This document shows, one piece after another, positions 34,482-46,038 of a stretch of 61,258 bases of DNA. Positions within the stretch are counted from its first letter, which is position 1, and each line of letters begins with the position of its first letter. A program made the translations under genes and the position numbers. The stretch comes from Scytonema tolypothrichoides VB-61278. GTDB lineage: Bacteria; Cyanobacteriota; Cyanobacteriia; Cyanobacteriales; Nostocaceae. The notes under the pieces were generated by a model, which was not told where the DNA came from, made no database searches, and saw only the letters and a program-made list of their open reading frames with translations. The DNA is taken from positions 115,098 through 176,355 of the forward strand of contig NZ_JXCA02000016.1 in assembly GCF_000828085.3 (NCBI RefSeq), read 5' to 3'.

Positions 34482-35525
34482 ATGAATTTGGTTGGACTCC
34501 AGAACTGGCTAGACAATGCCTCATTTGCAATTTTATTTGTCACGATGCTAGTTTATTGGGGTGGGGCGGCTTTTCCAAATGTGCCTGCAACTGTTGTAGG
34601 TACATTTGGAATGGCGAGCGCTAATTTGTGCATAGCAACCTTACTCGGAGCAAGATGGCTGGAGGCTGGGTATTTTCCCCTCAGCAATTTATATGAATCT
34701 TTATTCTTCTTAACTTGGGGAATAACGACTGTCCATCTGATTGCCGAAAATACAAGTCGTAGCCGCTTAGTAGGAGTTGTGACTGCACCTGTCGCTATGT
34801 GTATCACCGCTTTTGCCACCCTCACTCTACCATCCCAAATGCAAGTCGCAGAACCTTTAGTACCTGCGCTGAAATCTAATTGGCTGATGATGCATGTCAG
34901 CGTGATGATGTTGAGTTATGCGGCTTTGATGGTGGGTTCGTTAGTGGCGATCGCCTTCTTGATTGTCACCAGCGGTAAAGAAATCCAATTACAAGGGAGT
35001 TCTGTCGGTACTGGTGGATATCGCAGTAACGGCTATCGCTTGCATAAAGTCACTGACCTAAATGCTGAACCTTCGACACTTGCTGCTGACAATAACGGAG
35101 TCACGCGTATAGAAAGCAACAACAACGGCAAAACTGCTGTCTTAGACTTAGTCACCGTCACTCAGTCTCAAGCTGTAGCTGCAGAACCCCTTTCACCCCA
35201 GCGTCTGAGCCTTGCGGAAACTCTAGACAACATCAGCTATCGTATTATTGGATTAGGATTTCCCCTGTTGACTATTGGCATCATTGCTGGTGCTGTTTGG
35301 GCGAACGAAGCTTGGGGATCTTACTGGAGTTGGGATCCTAAGGAAACCTGGGCACTGATTACCTGGTTAGTTTTTGCTGCTTATCTTCATTCTCGCATCA
35401 CTCGCGGTTGGCAAGGGCGTCGTCCTGCAATTTTAGCCGCCACTGGCTTTGTTGTTGTCTGGATTTGCTACCTAGGGGTTAATTTGTTAGGTAAGGGTTT
35501 GCACTCATACGGTTGGTTTTTGTAG
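34482..35525 (+). CDS. ccsA: cytochrome c biogenesis protein CcsA (CcsB/ResC family)
   Basis: A 347-residue multi-helix membrane protein of system II cytochrome c maturation, which carries heme to the lumen side and ligates it to apocytochromes. The heme-handling WWD motif is clear ([20 protein letters not shown]). Conserved histidines appear in [29 protein letters not shown] and [10 protein letters not shown] variable hydrophilic insert of about 80 residues lies at 165-245. Plant and cyanobacterial papers call it CcsA, while some automatic annotation uses CcsB. Its partner Ccs1/ResB is not in the window. Confidence 0.92.
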   Translation: MNLVGLQNWLDNASFAILFVTMLVYWGGAAFPNVPATVVGTFGMASANLCIATLLGARWLEAGYFPLSNLYESLFFLTWGITTVHLIAENTSRSRLVGVVTAPVAMCITAFATLTLPSQMQVAEPLVPALKSNWLMMHVSVMMLSYAALMVGSLVAIAFLIVTSGKEIQLQGSSVGTGGYRSNGYRLHKVTDLNAEPSTLAADNNGVTRIESNNNGKTAVLDLVTVTQSQAVAAEPLSPQRLSLAETLDNISYRIIGLGFPLLTIGIIAGAVWANEAWGSYWSWDPKETWALITWLVFAAYLHSRITRGWQGRRPAILAATGFVVVWICYLGVNLLGKGLHSYGWFL

Positions 35526-35540
35526 TTACCTTAATCTTCT

Positions 35541-35570
35541 ACTCCCTCTTTACTTGCAAAGAGGGAGTTT
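35541..35570 (+). terminator. Rho-independent-type terminator after ccsA
   Basis: ACTCCCTCTTT (35541-35551) pairs perfectly with AAAGAGGGAGT (35558-35568) over a six-base loop, then TT. It lies 15 bases after the ccsA stop. Confidence 0.75.
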
Positions 35571-35746
35571 AACAATTTAAAATTCAAAATTCAAAATTTA
35601 AATTTAAAGATATTTTCAGTTGGGTCACGGTTATTTTTATCTGCACAATTCGTGGCGCATTGATAACAGAAGTGACAGGTAATAAACTAATAAAGAATGT
35701 GTTTCCTTATTAACTTGAGTTGAATATGTGACATGACTAATTAGTG

Positions 35747-35793
35747 CAAAGACACAAAAATGCACAGACACACTCTGCGTTTTTGTGTCTTTG
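35747..35793 (-). terminator. hairpin downstream of the prolyl oligopeptidase gene
   Basis: CAAAGACACAAAAATGCA (35747-35764) pairs with 35776-35793 with a single mismatch, just past the stop codon (35801-35803). The stem is AT-rich and resembles a dispersed repeat as well as a terminator. Confidence 0.6.
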
Positions 35794-35800
35794 TGTGAGA

Positions 35801-38047
35801 CTAAACTTTTATATCCAATGTACGCACTAAAAATGCCCACTTATCTGCAATTTCCTCAATCATCTTTGCTGTAGGTTTACCAGCACCATGTCCCGCTTTT
35901 GTCTCAATTCTAATGAGTACTGGCGCATCACCATTATGAGTAGCTTGCAAAGCAGCAGCAAATTTGAAACTATGGGCGGGAACAACGCGATCGTCGTGAT
36001 CGGCTGTGGTAATCATTGTTGCTGGGTATGCTGTACCTGATTTAAGTTTGTGCAATGGCGAATAAGCATACAGTGTTTTGAAATCTTCTTGGTTGTCTGG
36101 CGAGCCATATTCAGAAGTCCATGCCCAACCAATAGTAAATTTATGGAAGCGCAACATATCCATAACGCCCACAGCTGGTAAAGCAGCACCGAATAAATCG
36201 GGACGCTGAGTTATGCAAGCACCAACCAGTAATCCGCCGTTACTTCCACCGCCAATTGCTAACTTAGCAGGCTTTGTATAACCGTTGGCAATCAGCCACT
36301 CAGCAGCAGCGATAAAGTCATCAAACACATTTTGCTTTTTCGACTTCATACCCCCCTGATGCCATTCTTCCCCATACTCACCGCCACCGCGTAAGTTAGC
36401 CATAGCATACACACCACCCATTTCCATCCATACTAAATTACTGACAGAAAAGTTGGGGCTTAGAGAGACATTAAAACCACCATAACCATAGAGATATGTA
36501 GGATTATTCCCATCTAATTTAATCCCCTTTTTATAGGTGAGAAACATTGGTACTTTAGTACCATCTTTGCTTTTATAAAAAACTTGTTTGGTCTCGTAGT
36601 CTTCCGGGTTAAAAGCCACCTTTGGCTGACGGAAAACTGTGCTCTTTCCGCTTACCATGTCGTAGCGATAGATGGTTCCTGGTGTGGTAAAGCTGGTGAA
36701 ACTATAGAAAGTTTCGGTATCATTTCGCTTGCCATTAAAGCCACCGGCTGAACCAAGTCCTGGTAATTTGACCTCACGTATAAATTTACCATTCAACTCA
36801 AAAATCTTTATTTGGCTATGAGCATCTTGAAGATAATCAGCTACAAATTGATTATTAATTGTACTAACGCCTTCTAAAGTTTCTCTAGCTTGAGGGATGA
36901 TTTCTCTCCAGTTTTCTCGCGCAGGATTTTTAATATCAATAGCAATGACTCGCCCTCTTGGTGCGTTGAAATCAGTGCGGAAATAGAAGATGTGATCATC
37001 ATTGTCGATCAAACCGAAACTAGACTCAAACTCCTGAATGAGTTCTACAACTTTCGCTTTTGGGTTTGTCAAATCTTTGTAAAAAACTAAATTTCTGGGG
37101 TCAGTTCCTTGCCATACAGAAATAATGAGGTAGCGTCCATCTTCTGTCACATCACCGTTAAATCCCCATTCTTTCTCGTCTAGACGATTGTAAATTAGTA
37201 AGTCTTCTGATTGAGGTGTTCCCAGTTTGTGGTAGTAAAGCTTTTGGTAATAATTGACATCTTCTAATTTTGTTTTTTGATTTGGCTCATCATAGCGACT
37301 GTAGAAAAATCCTTTACTATCATTTGTCCAAGATGCGCCAGAAAATTTAATCCACTTCAAGTGGTCTTTGAGGTCAATACCTGTTTCAATATCCCTAACT
37401 TTCCATTCTTGCCAGTCAGAACCGGCAGTGGATAGACCGTATGCTAAAAAATTACCATCTTCACTGATAACTGTTCCCGAAAGGGCAACAGTACCATCTT
37501 CTGAAAGTGTATTTGGGTCAAGTAAAACTTTTGGTTCAGCGTCGAGAGAAGTTAAGGTGTATAAAACAGACTGGTTTTGCAGTCCGTTATTTTTAAAGTA
37601 AAAGTAACGCTTACCCTCTTTGAAAGGAAGACTATATTTTTCGTAATCCCATAATTTGGTGAGACGCTGCTTAATTTTTTCTCTTGCAGGAATCTCCTGA
37701 AGATAGCCAAAAGTCACTTGATTTTGTGCTTCTACCCAAGCCTTTGTTTCTTGTGAGTCAGGATTTTCTAAAGGACGATAAGGATCTGCTACTGAAGTAC
37801 CGTGGTAGTTATCGACTTGATTGTTTTTGGGGCTAGCTGGATAGCTTAAGTGTTTTTTTTCAGACATATTTCGGGGTGAGGAGGTGACTTTTACATAGTG
37901 CAGGGGTTGCTCCTCAGTTATGCTATCTTGCATTGATGAATGGCAGTCAGTATAAGTTTTGGCAACTGCAATATCAGGAGCTAACAACCACCTACATATA
38001 ATAATAGTTGCTAGTAACGTGAACAAAAATCGCTGTAGAGTATTCAT
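35801..38047 (-). CDS. prolyl oligopeptidase family serine peptidase (S9A), exported
   Basis: A 748-residue S9A peptidase that cleaves short peptides after proline. A hydrophobic N-terminus (LFTLLATIIICRWLLAPDIA) suggests export. Family members without it would start near residue 62 (MSEKKHLSYPASP), so both starts are possible. The beta-propeller covers about 150-480. The hydrolase domain has the nucleophile in AIGGGSNGGLLVGA, the Asp in TADHDDRVVPAHS and the His in TKAGHGAGKPT. Internal PTYLYGYGGFN and NLRGGGEYGEEWHQGGM are typical. It appears to be a single-gene unit. Confidence 0.92.
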   Translation of the reverse strand: MNTLQRFLFTLLATIIICRWLLAPDIAVAKTYTDCHSSMQDSITEEQPLHYVKVTSSPRNMSEKKHLSYPASPKNNQVDNYHGTSVADPYRPLENPDSQETKAWVEAQNQVTFGYLQEIPAREKIKQRLTKLWDYEKYSLPFKEGKRYFYFKNNGLQNQSVLYTLTSLDAEPKVLLDPNTLSEDGTVALSGTVISEDGNFLAYGLSTAGSDWQEWKVRDIETGIDLKDHLKWIKFSGASWTNDSKGFFYSRYDEPNQKTKLEDVNYYQKLYYHKLGTPQSEDLLIYNRLDEKEWGFNGDVTEDGRYLIISVWQGTDPRNLVFYKDLTNPKAKVVELIQEFESSFGLIDNDDHIFYFRTDFNAPRGRVIAIDIKNPARENWREIIPQARETLEGVSTINNQFVADYLQDAHSQIKIFELNGKFIREVKLPGLGSAGGFNGKRNDTETFYSFTSFTTPGTIYRYDMVSGKSTVFRQPKVAFNPEDYETKQVFYKSKDGTKVPMFLTYKKGIKLDGNNPTYLYGYGGFNVSLSPNFSVSNLVWMEMGGVYAMANLRGGGEYGEEWHQGGMKSKKQNVFDDFIAAAEWLIANGYTKPAKLAIGGGSNGGLLVGACITQRPDLFGAALPAVGVMDMLRFHKFTIGWAWTSEYGSPDNQEDFKTLYAYSPLHKLKSGTAYPATMITTADHDDRVVPAHSFKFAAALQATHNGDAPVLIRIETKAGHGAGKPTAKMIEEIADKWAFLVRTLDIKV

Positions 38048-38118
38048 CAGTAGACATGTCCAAAAATGACTATGAAACTTTGACGACGCTTACACTAAAA
38101 ATCGATTTTTGGAGATGT

Positions 38119-41100
38119 CTAGTCAACAAGTTTTTCGCCTTTGAGCATCCGGGATGCGGCTTCTAGTAACACTTCCTCAAGATATGGTTTGGTGAAATAA
38201 CCACTTGCACCCAGTTTCATTGCCATTTGTCTGTGTTTTTGTGCACCCCGTGAGGTCAGCATAGCAACAGGTAAATGCTTGAGGTTGGGGTCTTTCTGGA
38301 TGCGAGAGAGCAATTCCAAGCCATCGCAGCGAGGCATTTCAATGTCACAAAATACAATATTACAAGGTAGATCGGAACGCAATTTATCCCAGGCTTCTTC
38401 ACCATCACGCGCCTGTTCTACGCGATAACCGGCTTTAGTAAATGTGAGTGAAAGCAGTTCCCGTACTGTAATTGAGTCATCCACAATCAGCACTGTGGGG
38501 TTCATCTGCACAGCAGTCGTCTCTTGTACGGTGGGAGTCTGCTGCTGTTCCCAAAGACTCGAACTACGATATTTGGAGGTTCGTCCTTGGAAGATGTCAA
38601 TGATTTCGATCACATCCGCAATGGGCATAATACGACCATCACCCAGGATAGTTGCACCAGCAACACCAATAGGTTTGGGGAATGGTCCTTCAAATTGCTT
38701 AATCACGATTTCTTGCTCGTTAAGCACCTGGTCTACCTGTAGGGCAAGAAAGACATTTGTCGATCGCACCACAACAACACAAATCATGTCGTCGTCCCGA
38801 TGACCACCATAAATACTACCCCGGCTCAGTTGACGATTAATTGTTAAAATTTCTTTGAGCGGTTGGAATGGTAGGAGTGTGTTACGCCAAGGAATGTATT
38901 TCTGCCCATCAGAACCTTGTTGGATATTTTTTACAGGAACATCTAGGGCATCTTCCACACCATCCATTGGAAAAGCAATACAAGCTTTATCAGATACACA
39001 GCACAAGGCTTTGCAAATACTCAGAGTCAGGGGTAGACGAATAGTGAAAGTTGTTCCCCCGCCGAGAGTGGAATCAATATTAATTTTCCCTCTCATTTCG
39101 CTTATTCTAGCCAGAACAACATCCAAACCGATACCACGACCTGCTAATTCATCTTCTTTTTCTTTGGTACTAAAACCTGGTTGGAACAGTAAATCGTAAA
39201 CATGATGTCGAGACAAGCTTTTAGCTTGTTCTGGCGTTATTATGCCAATCTTAATTGCTTTTGCCTTCACCGCTTCTATGTCAATACCTGCGCCATCATC
39301 ACTGATAGAAATGACGGTTTGATTACCTTGATGGAATGCGCGGACAGTAATGACTCCCACAGGTGGCTTACCAATGGCTTGTCGTATGTCTGGTGTTTCG
39401 ATACCGTGGGCGATCGCATTGTTCAGTAAATGAGTCAGTGGGGTTTTAAGATGTTCCAGAATCACTTTGTCTATCAAGGTTTCTCGACCTTCGATAACGA
39501 GTTGCGCTTGTTTACCACACTTGATAGCGCTTTCGCGCACTCCTCGTTCTAAAGGAGTGGTTACTTCCGCAAATGCTTCCATTCGCGATCGCATTATCCC
39601 GGATTGAAGCTGGTTCGTCACCTGTCGGAACTGTCGCGCGACTCGTTCGGTATCTTCTGTTACAAAATCAATATCACTGGCTGCCTCACGCACCCGCACA
39701 ATCAGTTCAATTATTTCCTGCGACAGGGTATGAAAAGGAGTAAACTGATCCATTTCCAATTCAGTTAAACCCCTGTCTGTATCTTTATTGTGATCTTCGC
39801 GGTGATTTCTGCGGTTCGGGTTAACAGATGCATCTAATAGCGATCGCTCATATAATTCCTCCATTCTCGCCCCGACATCACTCAACTGCTGCATCTGATG
39901 CAGCAAGTTATCTAAAAACTGTCGCAGACGTTGTTGGTCTTGTTCCAATGTGTTGCGATTAACAACTAATTCTCCTACTAAATTACTCAGATCATCCAGA
40001 TGCTTAACAGGAACTTTTATGAGTTGTTCAAATTTTGTCGTGCGATAGACGAAGGGACGAGGGGGCAAATCTTTCTTGCCTCTATCTGATGTTACCTGGT
40101 TTGGTACTACACTGAATGATTTTGCTTGGGCAGTTATTTCTTCTGGTTTGAATCCAGCATTGACTTCTGATACAACTTCCTGGTTTAGTAACTCATTTAA
40201 CTCAGTCAATTCGTCATTCAAGAAGATATCAATTTCTTGAGTCAATTCCTTCTCTGAATCAACTGCTTCTGTTAGGAACAAATTTTCCTTGAAATCAAAT
40301 GCTGAATAGAGCTCTAAAGAATGATCGCCATCCAAATCTGTTGGTGAGATCGTTTCTGCTTCTGTGTTTCTAATACCTGACTGTTCTTGTGAATACTCAT
40401 TGACCGTCAAATTAATATCTTGAGGCTGTTGTGTAAACAAGGAATTGTTCAGTAAGTCTTGCTTCTTGTCAGTTTCTAAAGGTAGAATTGTAAATTCTGG
40501 AGTGAATTCTACAGCTTCTGGCTGTTGCGAAAACACACTCTTTTCTGTCTGAGACGCGACGCGATAGTAAGATGTACTTTGGGGTTCTATAGTCGTGTCA
40601 AGAGAAGAAGTGTTTATGAGATTTGATGTTAAATCTTGAAACCAATCATCATCCGTCTCTGATGAAAATAATAGATTAAACTCTTGTTCATCAATTGGAA
40701 AATTTAGATCCGAATCTTCAAAATTCAAACTGTCTAAACTAGAGTTCACCGACTGATCAACATTATCAAAAAAGTCCTCAGCAGCGGTTGTCAACAAAAT
40801 TTCTTCTAACTCAGTTGCTACATCCTGTTGATGGGCTGGAGAAAATTTGTCCTTTTCTCCCTTTAATTCCAGTTCCCAAAATTTGTTTAAATCTTCTGTT
40901 TCAAACTGTGCATTCAACAAATCACCAGATGTTGAGTTGTTTGCAGACAAGGTTATGGTTTTGTCTTCCTCTGTCTCAATAAATAGCTCTTCTAAAGTCA
41001 ATATTTCGTCTTTATGTGATATTTTTTTTGATTTTCTGGACTTTGGATAATCAATTTCCTCCATTAGTTTGGCTTTCGTCGATAAGGAAAAATCATGATA

Positions 41101-42750
41101 GCTAATTTCTTGATTTTTGGAAAGCTCGACATTGACTATAGTCTCTGTTTGTATTTGATTTCTTTCGCCTGTGGGTAAGGCTTGATTTTCATCTAGTAAC
41201 AATTCTAATAAACTAGTGACTTGATCTTGTCTTTTTTCGCCGGCATCAATCCAGTGATCTAATGGGCTTTGTAGGATTTCTGTTACTTCTTCTGGTGCAA
41301 ATGTTTGAGCAATACTTAATTTTCTCGTTAAGTCACTCGTTTTATGATCGGCTGATTTTAAATTATCTTCTAATAAATCATTAGATAACACCAGAGTCAA
41401 TTCTTCTGTTTCTGCTGCTTTATGCTGAGTACTAATCGTGTCTTCATCAGTTAAACTTTCAATCTTGCTTTCAATCTTGTTATCAGTCTCTTCAGTGTTA
41501 GCATTGCTCACATCTCTTTTTAATTTATCCTCAGGCTTAATATCTAAAATATCTTCTTTGTCCGACATTTCCTCTAAGTCGGAACTTTTACATTCCAAAA
41601 CATCAGTCAGGGTATTTAAGTTAGCTATTCTGACCTCTTGGTTATTCGTATCTGTCGTATGGGTGAGAGGATCGTGATCATTGCTATTAAATTGGTCGGA
41701 CAATTCAGATAAACTAGTAATTCTGTCTTGCCGATCAATATCCAAAACTGTTGTGGAAGTGGCATCACTTATTGTTTGTGGATTTTCTTTACCAAAACTC
41801 AAATTAATGGTGCTATCATATGTAACTGGTGGCAATTCTAATCCTTCTGTTGGGCTAGCTGACTCATCTGCCAGAATCAGGGGGATTTCTAACAATTCAA
41901 TTGTTTGTTCTACTCTGACAAGTGCTTGTAATTGCTGACTAATTGTTATTTCCGCTTCTCTACCTGCAATAACTAATTCTAAAGCTTGTTTAATATCTGT
42001 AATAATGGTTTTAGCTAGAGTGAGATAGGTATTTTCTGGAAAGGCGACGGCACTTCCTGCTATTCGACACAAACTACACCAGTTAGACCAATTCAATTCT
42101 TCACCAAGTTCAGCTAACTTGTCACAACACTTCACAAGGCTTTGTCGCGTTTGCGATGTTGCAGTTTGTTTAAACAGTTGCAACATTTCCCGTAATATCT
42201 GGATAACTTCACTTTGTACAGTTTGTAGGTTCTGCCAACTCTCACTTGTTTGTGCTACGGTCTTTTGCGAAGTTGCAGGAGAAGCTTTTGCTAAGATACT
42301 TGTATTTTTTGTAAGATGATTGCGATTTTGTTGTATTAGTAAGTTTAAATGTTCTTGCAACCATTTGAAGACAGGTTCAGTTTCTGACATTAAGGTCTGT
42401 GCCATTTCATCAGTAAGACCATAAGGTTCGGTGCAACTTTCTAACAGCGCTTTTAAGGTATCAGATACACCAAGAAACAAAGATTCTAATTTTTGATCAA
42501 CTTGAATTGGATGCTCTTTGAGAACCTTAAAATAGTCTTCCAAACGGTGAGCTGTGTGTTGAATACTACTCAGACCAAGCATTGCTGCTCCTCCTTTTAT
42601 AGAATGAGCCGCCCGAAAAACTTCGTTAATCATTTCCGGGTTATCAAGGGTACTCTGTAGATTCAACAACCCCTTTTCTATCGTATCTAGGTGGTCTTTT
42701 GCTTCCTCAATGAAATAACCCAAAATGCGCTGTTGTTGTTCTGGCAGCAT
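38119..42750 (-). CDS. hmpE: CheA-type hybrid histidine kinase (HmpE/PixL-like)
   Basis: A 1543-residue chemotaxis kinase. An N-terminal Hpt domain carries the phospho-acceptor His49 (FRAAHSIKGGAAML). A very long, acidic, low-complexity linker runs from about residue 270 to 900. Then come the P3 dimerisation and P4 kinase domains (LTHLLNNAIAHGIETPDIR, ISDDGAGID, GRGIGLDVV), a CheW-like P5 domain, and a C-terminal receiver with Asp1469 (NIVFCDIEMPRCDGLELL). It is the last of four collinear genes (CheY, CheW, MCP, CheA), matching hmpB-E, which control type IV pilus motility of hormogonia in Nostoc. Pix-type phototaxis is the alternative. Confidence 0.88.
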   Translation of the reverse strand: MLPEQQQRILGYFIEEAKDHLDTIEKGLLNLQSTLDNPEMINEVFRAAHSIKGGAAMLGLSSIQHTAHRLEDYFKVLKEHPIQVDQKLESLFLGVSDTLKALLESCTEPYGLTDEMAQTLMSETEPVFKWLQEHLNLLIQQNRNHLTKNTSILAKASPATSQKTVAQTSESWQNLQTVQSEVIQILREMLQLFKQTATSQTRQSLVKCCDKLAELGEELNWSNWCSLCRIAGSAVAFPENTYLTLAKTIITDIKQALELVIAGREAEITISQQLQALVRVEQTIELLEIPLILADESASPTEGLELPPVTYDSTINLSFGKENPQTISDATSTTVLDIDRQDRITSLSELSDQFNSNDHDPLTHTTDTNNQEVRIANLNTLTDVLECKSSDLEEMSDKEDILDIKPEDKLKRDVSNANTEETDNKIESKIESLTDEDTISTQHKAAETEELTLVLSNDLLEDNLKSADHKTSDLTRKLSIAQTFAPEEVTEILQSPLDHWIDAGEKRQDQVTSLLELLLDENQALPTGERNQIQTETIVNVELSKNQEISYHDFSLSTKAKLMEEIDYPKSRKSKKISHKDEILTLEELFIETEEDKTITLSANNSTSGDLLNAQFETEDLNKFWELELKGEKDKFSPAHQQDVATELEEILLTTAAEDFFDNVDQSVNSSLDSLNFEDSDLNFPIDEQEFNLLFSSETDDDWFQDLTSNLINTSSLDTTIEPQSTSYYRVASQTEKSVFSQQPEAVEFTPEFTILPLETDKKQDLLNNSLFTQQPQDINLTVNEYSQEQSGIRNTEAETISPTDLDGDHSLELYSAFDFKENLFLTEAVDSEKELTQEIDIFLNDELTELNELLNQEVVSEVNAGFKPEEITAQAKSFSVVPNQVTSDRGKKDLPPRPFVYRTTKFEQLIKVPVKHLDDLSNLVGELVVNRNTLEQDQQRLRQFLDNLLHQMQQLSDVGARMEELYERSLLDASVNPNRRNHREDHNKDTDRGLTELEMDQFTPFHTLSQEIIELIVRVREAASDIDFVTEDTERVARQFRQVTNQLQSGIMRSRMEAFAEVTTPLERGVRESAIKCGKQAQLVIEGRETLIDKVILEHLKTPLTHLLNNAIAHGIETPDIRQAIGKPPVGVITVRAFHQGNQTVISISDDGAGIDIEAVKAKAIKIGIITPEQAKSLSRHHVYDLLFQPGFSTKEKEDELAGRGIGLDVVLARISEMRGKINIDSTLGGGTTFTIRLPLTLSICKALCCVSDKACIAFPMDGVEDALDVPVKNIQQGSDGQKYIPWRNTLLPFQPLKEILTINRQLSRGSIYGGHRDDDMICVVVVRSTNVFLALQVDQVLNEQEIVIKQFEGPFPKPIGVAGATILGDGRIMPIADVIEIIDIFQGRTSKYRSSSLWEQQQTPTVQETTAVQMNPTVLIVDDSITVRELLSLTFTKAGYRVEQARDGEEAWDKLRSDLPCNIVFCDIEMPRCDGLELLSRIQKDPNLKHLPVAMLTSRGAQKHRQMAMKLGASGYFTKPYLEEVLLEAASRMLKGEKLVD

Positions 42751-42853
42751 AGTTTTTAATCATTAAGTCATTGGTCAAGAGTGAAAAGTCAATAGTCTAT
42801 AATCTACAGTCAAAAGTCAATACTTATACTTTGAACTATAGACTATGGACTAA

Positions 42854-45301
42854 TTACCTTGTATTTTCAGAGATTTCGACTTGGAAACGTTCAACGGAGG
42901 CGATCAGCTCACCAGATACACTGACCAAACTATGTAAAGCACCAGATACTTGTTGTGCTTCTCGTGAAGTGTCTTGCGCTGTTAATTCCACAGATTGCAT
43001 AACTTCAGCCACAGCACGGAAGGTTTCGGTCTGTTCAACAGTGTCCGAGGTAATCCCGCGCACTAAAATATCGATGCGCTTGGCGACTTGAATAATGTTT
43101 TCTAGCGATCGCTTGGCTTCCTCTGCTAACTGAGTACCATTAATGACCTGTTGTATACCTTCCTCCATCGCAATCATTACAGAGCTTGTTTCGCTCTGAA
43201 TGTGCATGACTATTTGTTCTATTTCTTTTAACGACTTAGCTGATTTATCTGCTAACTGGCGCACTTCATCCGCCACAATTGCAAAACCTCGTCCGGCTTC
43301 TCCCGCGCGTACCGCTTCAATACTAGCATTGAGTGCTAACAAATTCGTCCGAGAAGCAATTTGCGAAATCAACGCCACAATCTTGGAAATTTCTTGAGAA
43401 GACTCTGCCAGTCGCTTCACTTTCCGGGTTGTGTGCGCCACGGTTTCCCGAATTTCTAAAATCCCTGCCAAAGTATTCTCTACTGCTTCTCCACCTAGAA
43501 GAGCAATATTGCTAGCATCATGGGTAACAGCTTCTGCTTCGCGGGAAGCTTGTGCGACACGTTGAATCGAGTCAGTCATAACTTGTACAGAATTCAGCGT
43601 CACCGCCAATTTTTCCGCTTGTCGTAAAGCATCACGAGATAACGCCCTAGCAAAGGTTTCGGAATTAGTTGCCCCTCTGGTTACTTCCTGTGCTGCGACT
43701 TTCACCTGTTGTACAAGATCTCGTATGTTTTGAATTGTGAAGTTAAAAGCATCAGCGATCGCTCCAAGTACGTCGGCGGTAACCTCGGCTTGCACTGTCA
43801 AATCTCCTCTGGCAGCTCCTTCTACATCGTCTAACAGGTGAATCACTTGGCGTTGCAGGTTTTCTCTAGCTTCCTCTTGTTCTTGAGCTTTACGTGTCGC
43901 TTCATTAGTAGTCGTCAATATAACACGAGTCATTTGGTTAAAGCCAGCTGCGAGCTGCCCAAATTCGTCTTTTGAATACACGGTGGCTTGGACATCAAAG
44001 TTTCCTTCGCGCACAGCATCAAATTGACTTTGTAAATTTTTAGCAGTGCGGCAAATTTGCCTGTGGCTGAGACTCCCCATAATACCTGCGGTAGCAAACC
44101 CAGCAATTCCAGATGCTAAAGTCATTACCCTGCCTGTGTTTTGTACCAACTCCTGTTGTTCGAGTGGTAACAACTTAGCATAAACAAAGCTGACTCCAGC
44201 AACAACCAGGGCTGAAACAACACCCACAGTACCAGCAACAATCCATTGCTTAGTTTGTAGAGAGGCATTTTCTAATGGAGCAAGAAAACCTTGCTTGACA
44301 GAGACTTGAGGTTTTCCATTACACAAATCAGCTTCGAGCAAAATTGGGACTGCTTGTTGGGAACCGGTGCTCATAAATAGCTCCCAATCGCGATGATTCG
44401 TTGTACTACGCGAAACCCAATCGTCCGTTTGGGGCGGGAGAAAACCGCCATAGTTTCTGAGGGTAGTATCTGAAGTGAAATCGTGATTTTGCTGAGTGGA
44501 TGTAGTCTCTACTTCACTGCGTCGTGAAGTGTTGTTTTCCACAGATATCTTCAACGTCTGTGGCTCTTCAAAGCGAGAATTTTCTGTCAAGTCAAATCTC
44601 GAAATATACCCTGACTCGTCAAATTTCTCAAAGTCGTTTAAACACTTCTTTTTGTTACCCTTGCAAGTATTTGTGTTCTCTGCTTTCGCTTCTTCATCAT
44701 TGACATTAGATAGTTGCCATATCTGTTGTTGAATAAACGCAGAAGGGGCATCGCTAAAATTTTCTTTTGAATTGAACGTTGTATCAGATACAGTACTATC
44801 GTCTATTGATAGATCAAATGGACTGCTAACAGGTAGCTCTTCCATATAGTCTACAGCTTTTTGCTCCTCATCCAAGGAAGTCAAATGGAAGCTATTGCTG
44901 TTACTGTTAAAATCTTGATCATCTGGATTTTCTAATTGTTGTTGTATCACTGTTTGAGATTTAGAATAATCAGAAAAATTCTTATATTTTTGACCAGATT
45001 TTTCAATATATTGAGCGTCTAGTTTGCGTTGATATTGTTTTATGTTGTCAATGCCATTGCGGGCAAGGCGGATAATTTCTTGGTGGTCAGTAAATTTTAA
45101 AACCTTTTGGTATTCTATTTTTGCCACATCACACTGCTGTAAAACATAATAGATATGACCCCGCAGCAAGGATATATTAGGGTCATATGGTAAATGTTGC
45201 ACCAGTTGATCAATCAGAGCGGCTGCTTGTTTGTAGTTTCCTTGCACGTAAGCTTTATGAGCCTGATGATAGATATACCTGTACTCTTTTATATTCACCA
45301 C
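42854..45301 (-). CDS. hmpD: methyl-accepting chemotaxis protein (HmpD-like)
   Basis: About 815 residues if started at the GTG at 45301 ([20 protein letters not shown]) after a GGAGG. An ATG at 45322 is possible, and the longest frame (45514) overlaps the cheW gene and reads as non-protein-like. TPR-like helices ([20 protein letters not shown]) open the protein. A disordered middle follows, then a membrane hairpin ([40 protein letters not shown]), two HAMP-like segments and a signalling domain with [20 protein letters not shown] and [15 protein letters not shown]. No GAF or other photosensor domain is present, which argues for an Hmp-type rather than a Pix/Ptx-type receptor. Confidence 0.87.
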   Translation of the reverse strand: MVNIKEYRYIYHQAHKAYVQGNYKQAAALIDQLVQHLPYDPNISLLRGHIYYVLQQCDVAKIEYQKVLKFTDHQEIIRLARNGIDNIKQYQRKLDAQYIEKSGQKYKNFSDYSKSQTVIQQQLENPDDQDFNSNSNSFHLTSLDEEQKAVDYMEELPVSSPFDLSIDDSTVSDTTFNSKENFSDAPSAFIQQQIWQLSNVNDEEAKAENTNTCKGNKKKCLNDFEKFDESGYISRFDLTENSRFEEPQTLKISVENNTSRRSEVETTSTQQNHDFTSDTTLRNYGGFLPPQTDDWVSRSTTNHRDWELFMSTGSQQAVPILLEADLCNGKPQVSVKQGFLAPLENASLQTKQWIVAGTVGVVSALVVAGVSFVYAKLLPLEQQELVQNTGRVMTLASGIAGFATAGIMGSLSHRQICRTAKNLQSQFDAVREGNFDVQATVYSKDEFGQLAAGFNQMTRVILTTTNEATRKAQEQEEARENLQRQVIHLLDDVEGAARGDLTVQAEVTADVLGAIADAFNFTIQNIRDLVQQVKVAAQEVTRGATNSETFARALSRDALRQAEKLAVTLNSVQVMTDSIQRVAQASREAEAVTHDASNIALLGGEAVENTLAGILEIRETVAHTTRKVKRLAESSQEISKIVALISQIASRTNLLALNASIEAVRAGEAGRGFAIVADEVRQLADKSAKSLKEIEQIVMHIQSETSSVMIAMEEGIQQVINGTQLAEEAKRSLENIIQVAKRIDILVRGITSDTVEQTETFRAVAEVMQSVELTAQDTSREAQQVSGALHSLVSVSGELIASVERFQVEISENTR

Positions 45302-45464
45302 CCTTTTCTGCCTCCATTTCATCCTGCCCCTATAGTCCAAAGCGTGCCCCTTCACCCTTGGCATACCGAAATGGCGAGAGTGAGCAACGCGTTCCCAGAG
45401 TTGTCTGTTGCTCGAATTTTCTTTGATGAGAACGAATGAGGGTGTCTCCTCAACGGCGATTTTT

Positions 45465-46025
45465 CTAGTTTTTACCCAACAACCGCGCACTTCGTAAAAT
45501 TGCTTTGTGATCAAGCAGCCTTAGACACTGATTTTTTTTAGTCTCTAATATCCATTCTCCTTGCAAAAAGGAAGCCATTGTATCTGATACGCTCTTTAAC
45601 ACTGTCAGATGCTTTTTGTCAAGCCACTCCATACCGCCGATTTCTTCAACTGCTAAACCGATTATTGTGTCTTGCTCTTCTATAGCAATCACAGGAATCT
45701 CCGAACGATTCGTATTTAAAGTGATTCCCTGTCCTAGAAATTGACCCAAATCAACCACCCAAATGACTCGACCTCGTAGATTTAGAGCACCCAAAAGCAA
45801 ACCAGAAGTATTAGGAATTGGGGTAATTCTATCAGGACTTAGTTCAATCACCTCTCGAATATCGGTAGCTAGTAGTGCAAACTCCTGATGCAAGGGTTCA
45901 CCCTGAGCGGAGCCGAAGGGAATATAAAATCTTAGACATAACTCTGCTTCTGGACTTTTTACTTGTAATTCAGAACCGGAGTGGTCTTGTCCGCCTCCTC
46001 CTAAAAAGTCCGGTTGACTGATCAT
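45465..46025 (-). CDS. hmpC: CheW-like coupling protein (HmpC/PixI-like)
   Basis: A 186-residue CheW-domain protein that should couple the MCP at 42.9-45.3 kb to the CheA-hybrid kinase. The core covers about 40-170: [50 protein letters not shown] and [20 protein letters not shown]. The first 40 residues are variable. It begins 13 bases after the response regulator gene, so the two are translationally close. Its stop lies about 160 bases before the selected MCP start. Confidence 0.88.
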   Translation of the reverse strand: MISQPDFLGGGGQDHSGSELQVKSPEAELCLRFYIPFGSAQGEPLHQEFALLATDIREVIELSPDRITPIPNTSGLLLGALNLRGRVIWVVDLGQFLGQGITLNTNRSEIPVIAIEEQDTIIGLAVEEIGGMEWLDKKHLTVLKSVSDTMASFLQGEWILETKKNQCLRLLDHKAILRSARLLGKN

Positions 46026-46038
46026 TTTGCGTTTATCC

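Noticed and set aside
45322-45514. Longer N-terminus for the MCP gene
   Set aside because: It overlaps the CheW coding region by 50 bases and reads as non-protein-like sequence; a GTG with a good ribosome site lies downstream.
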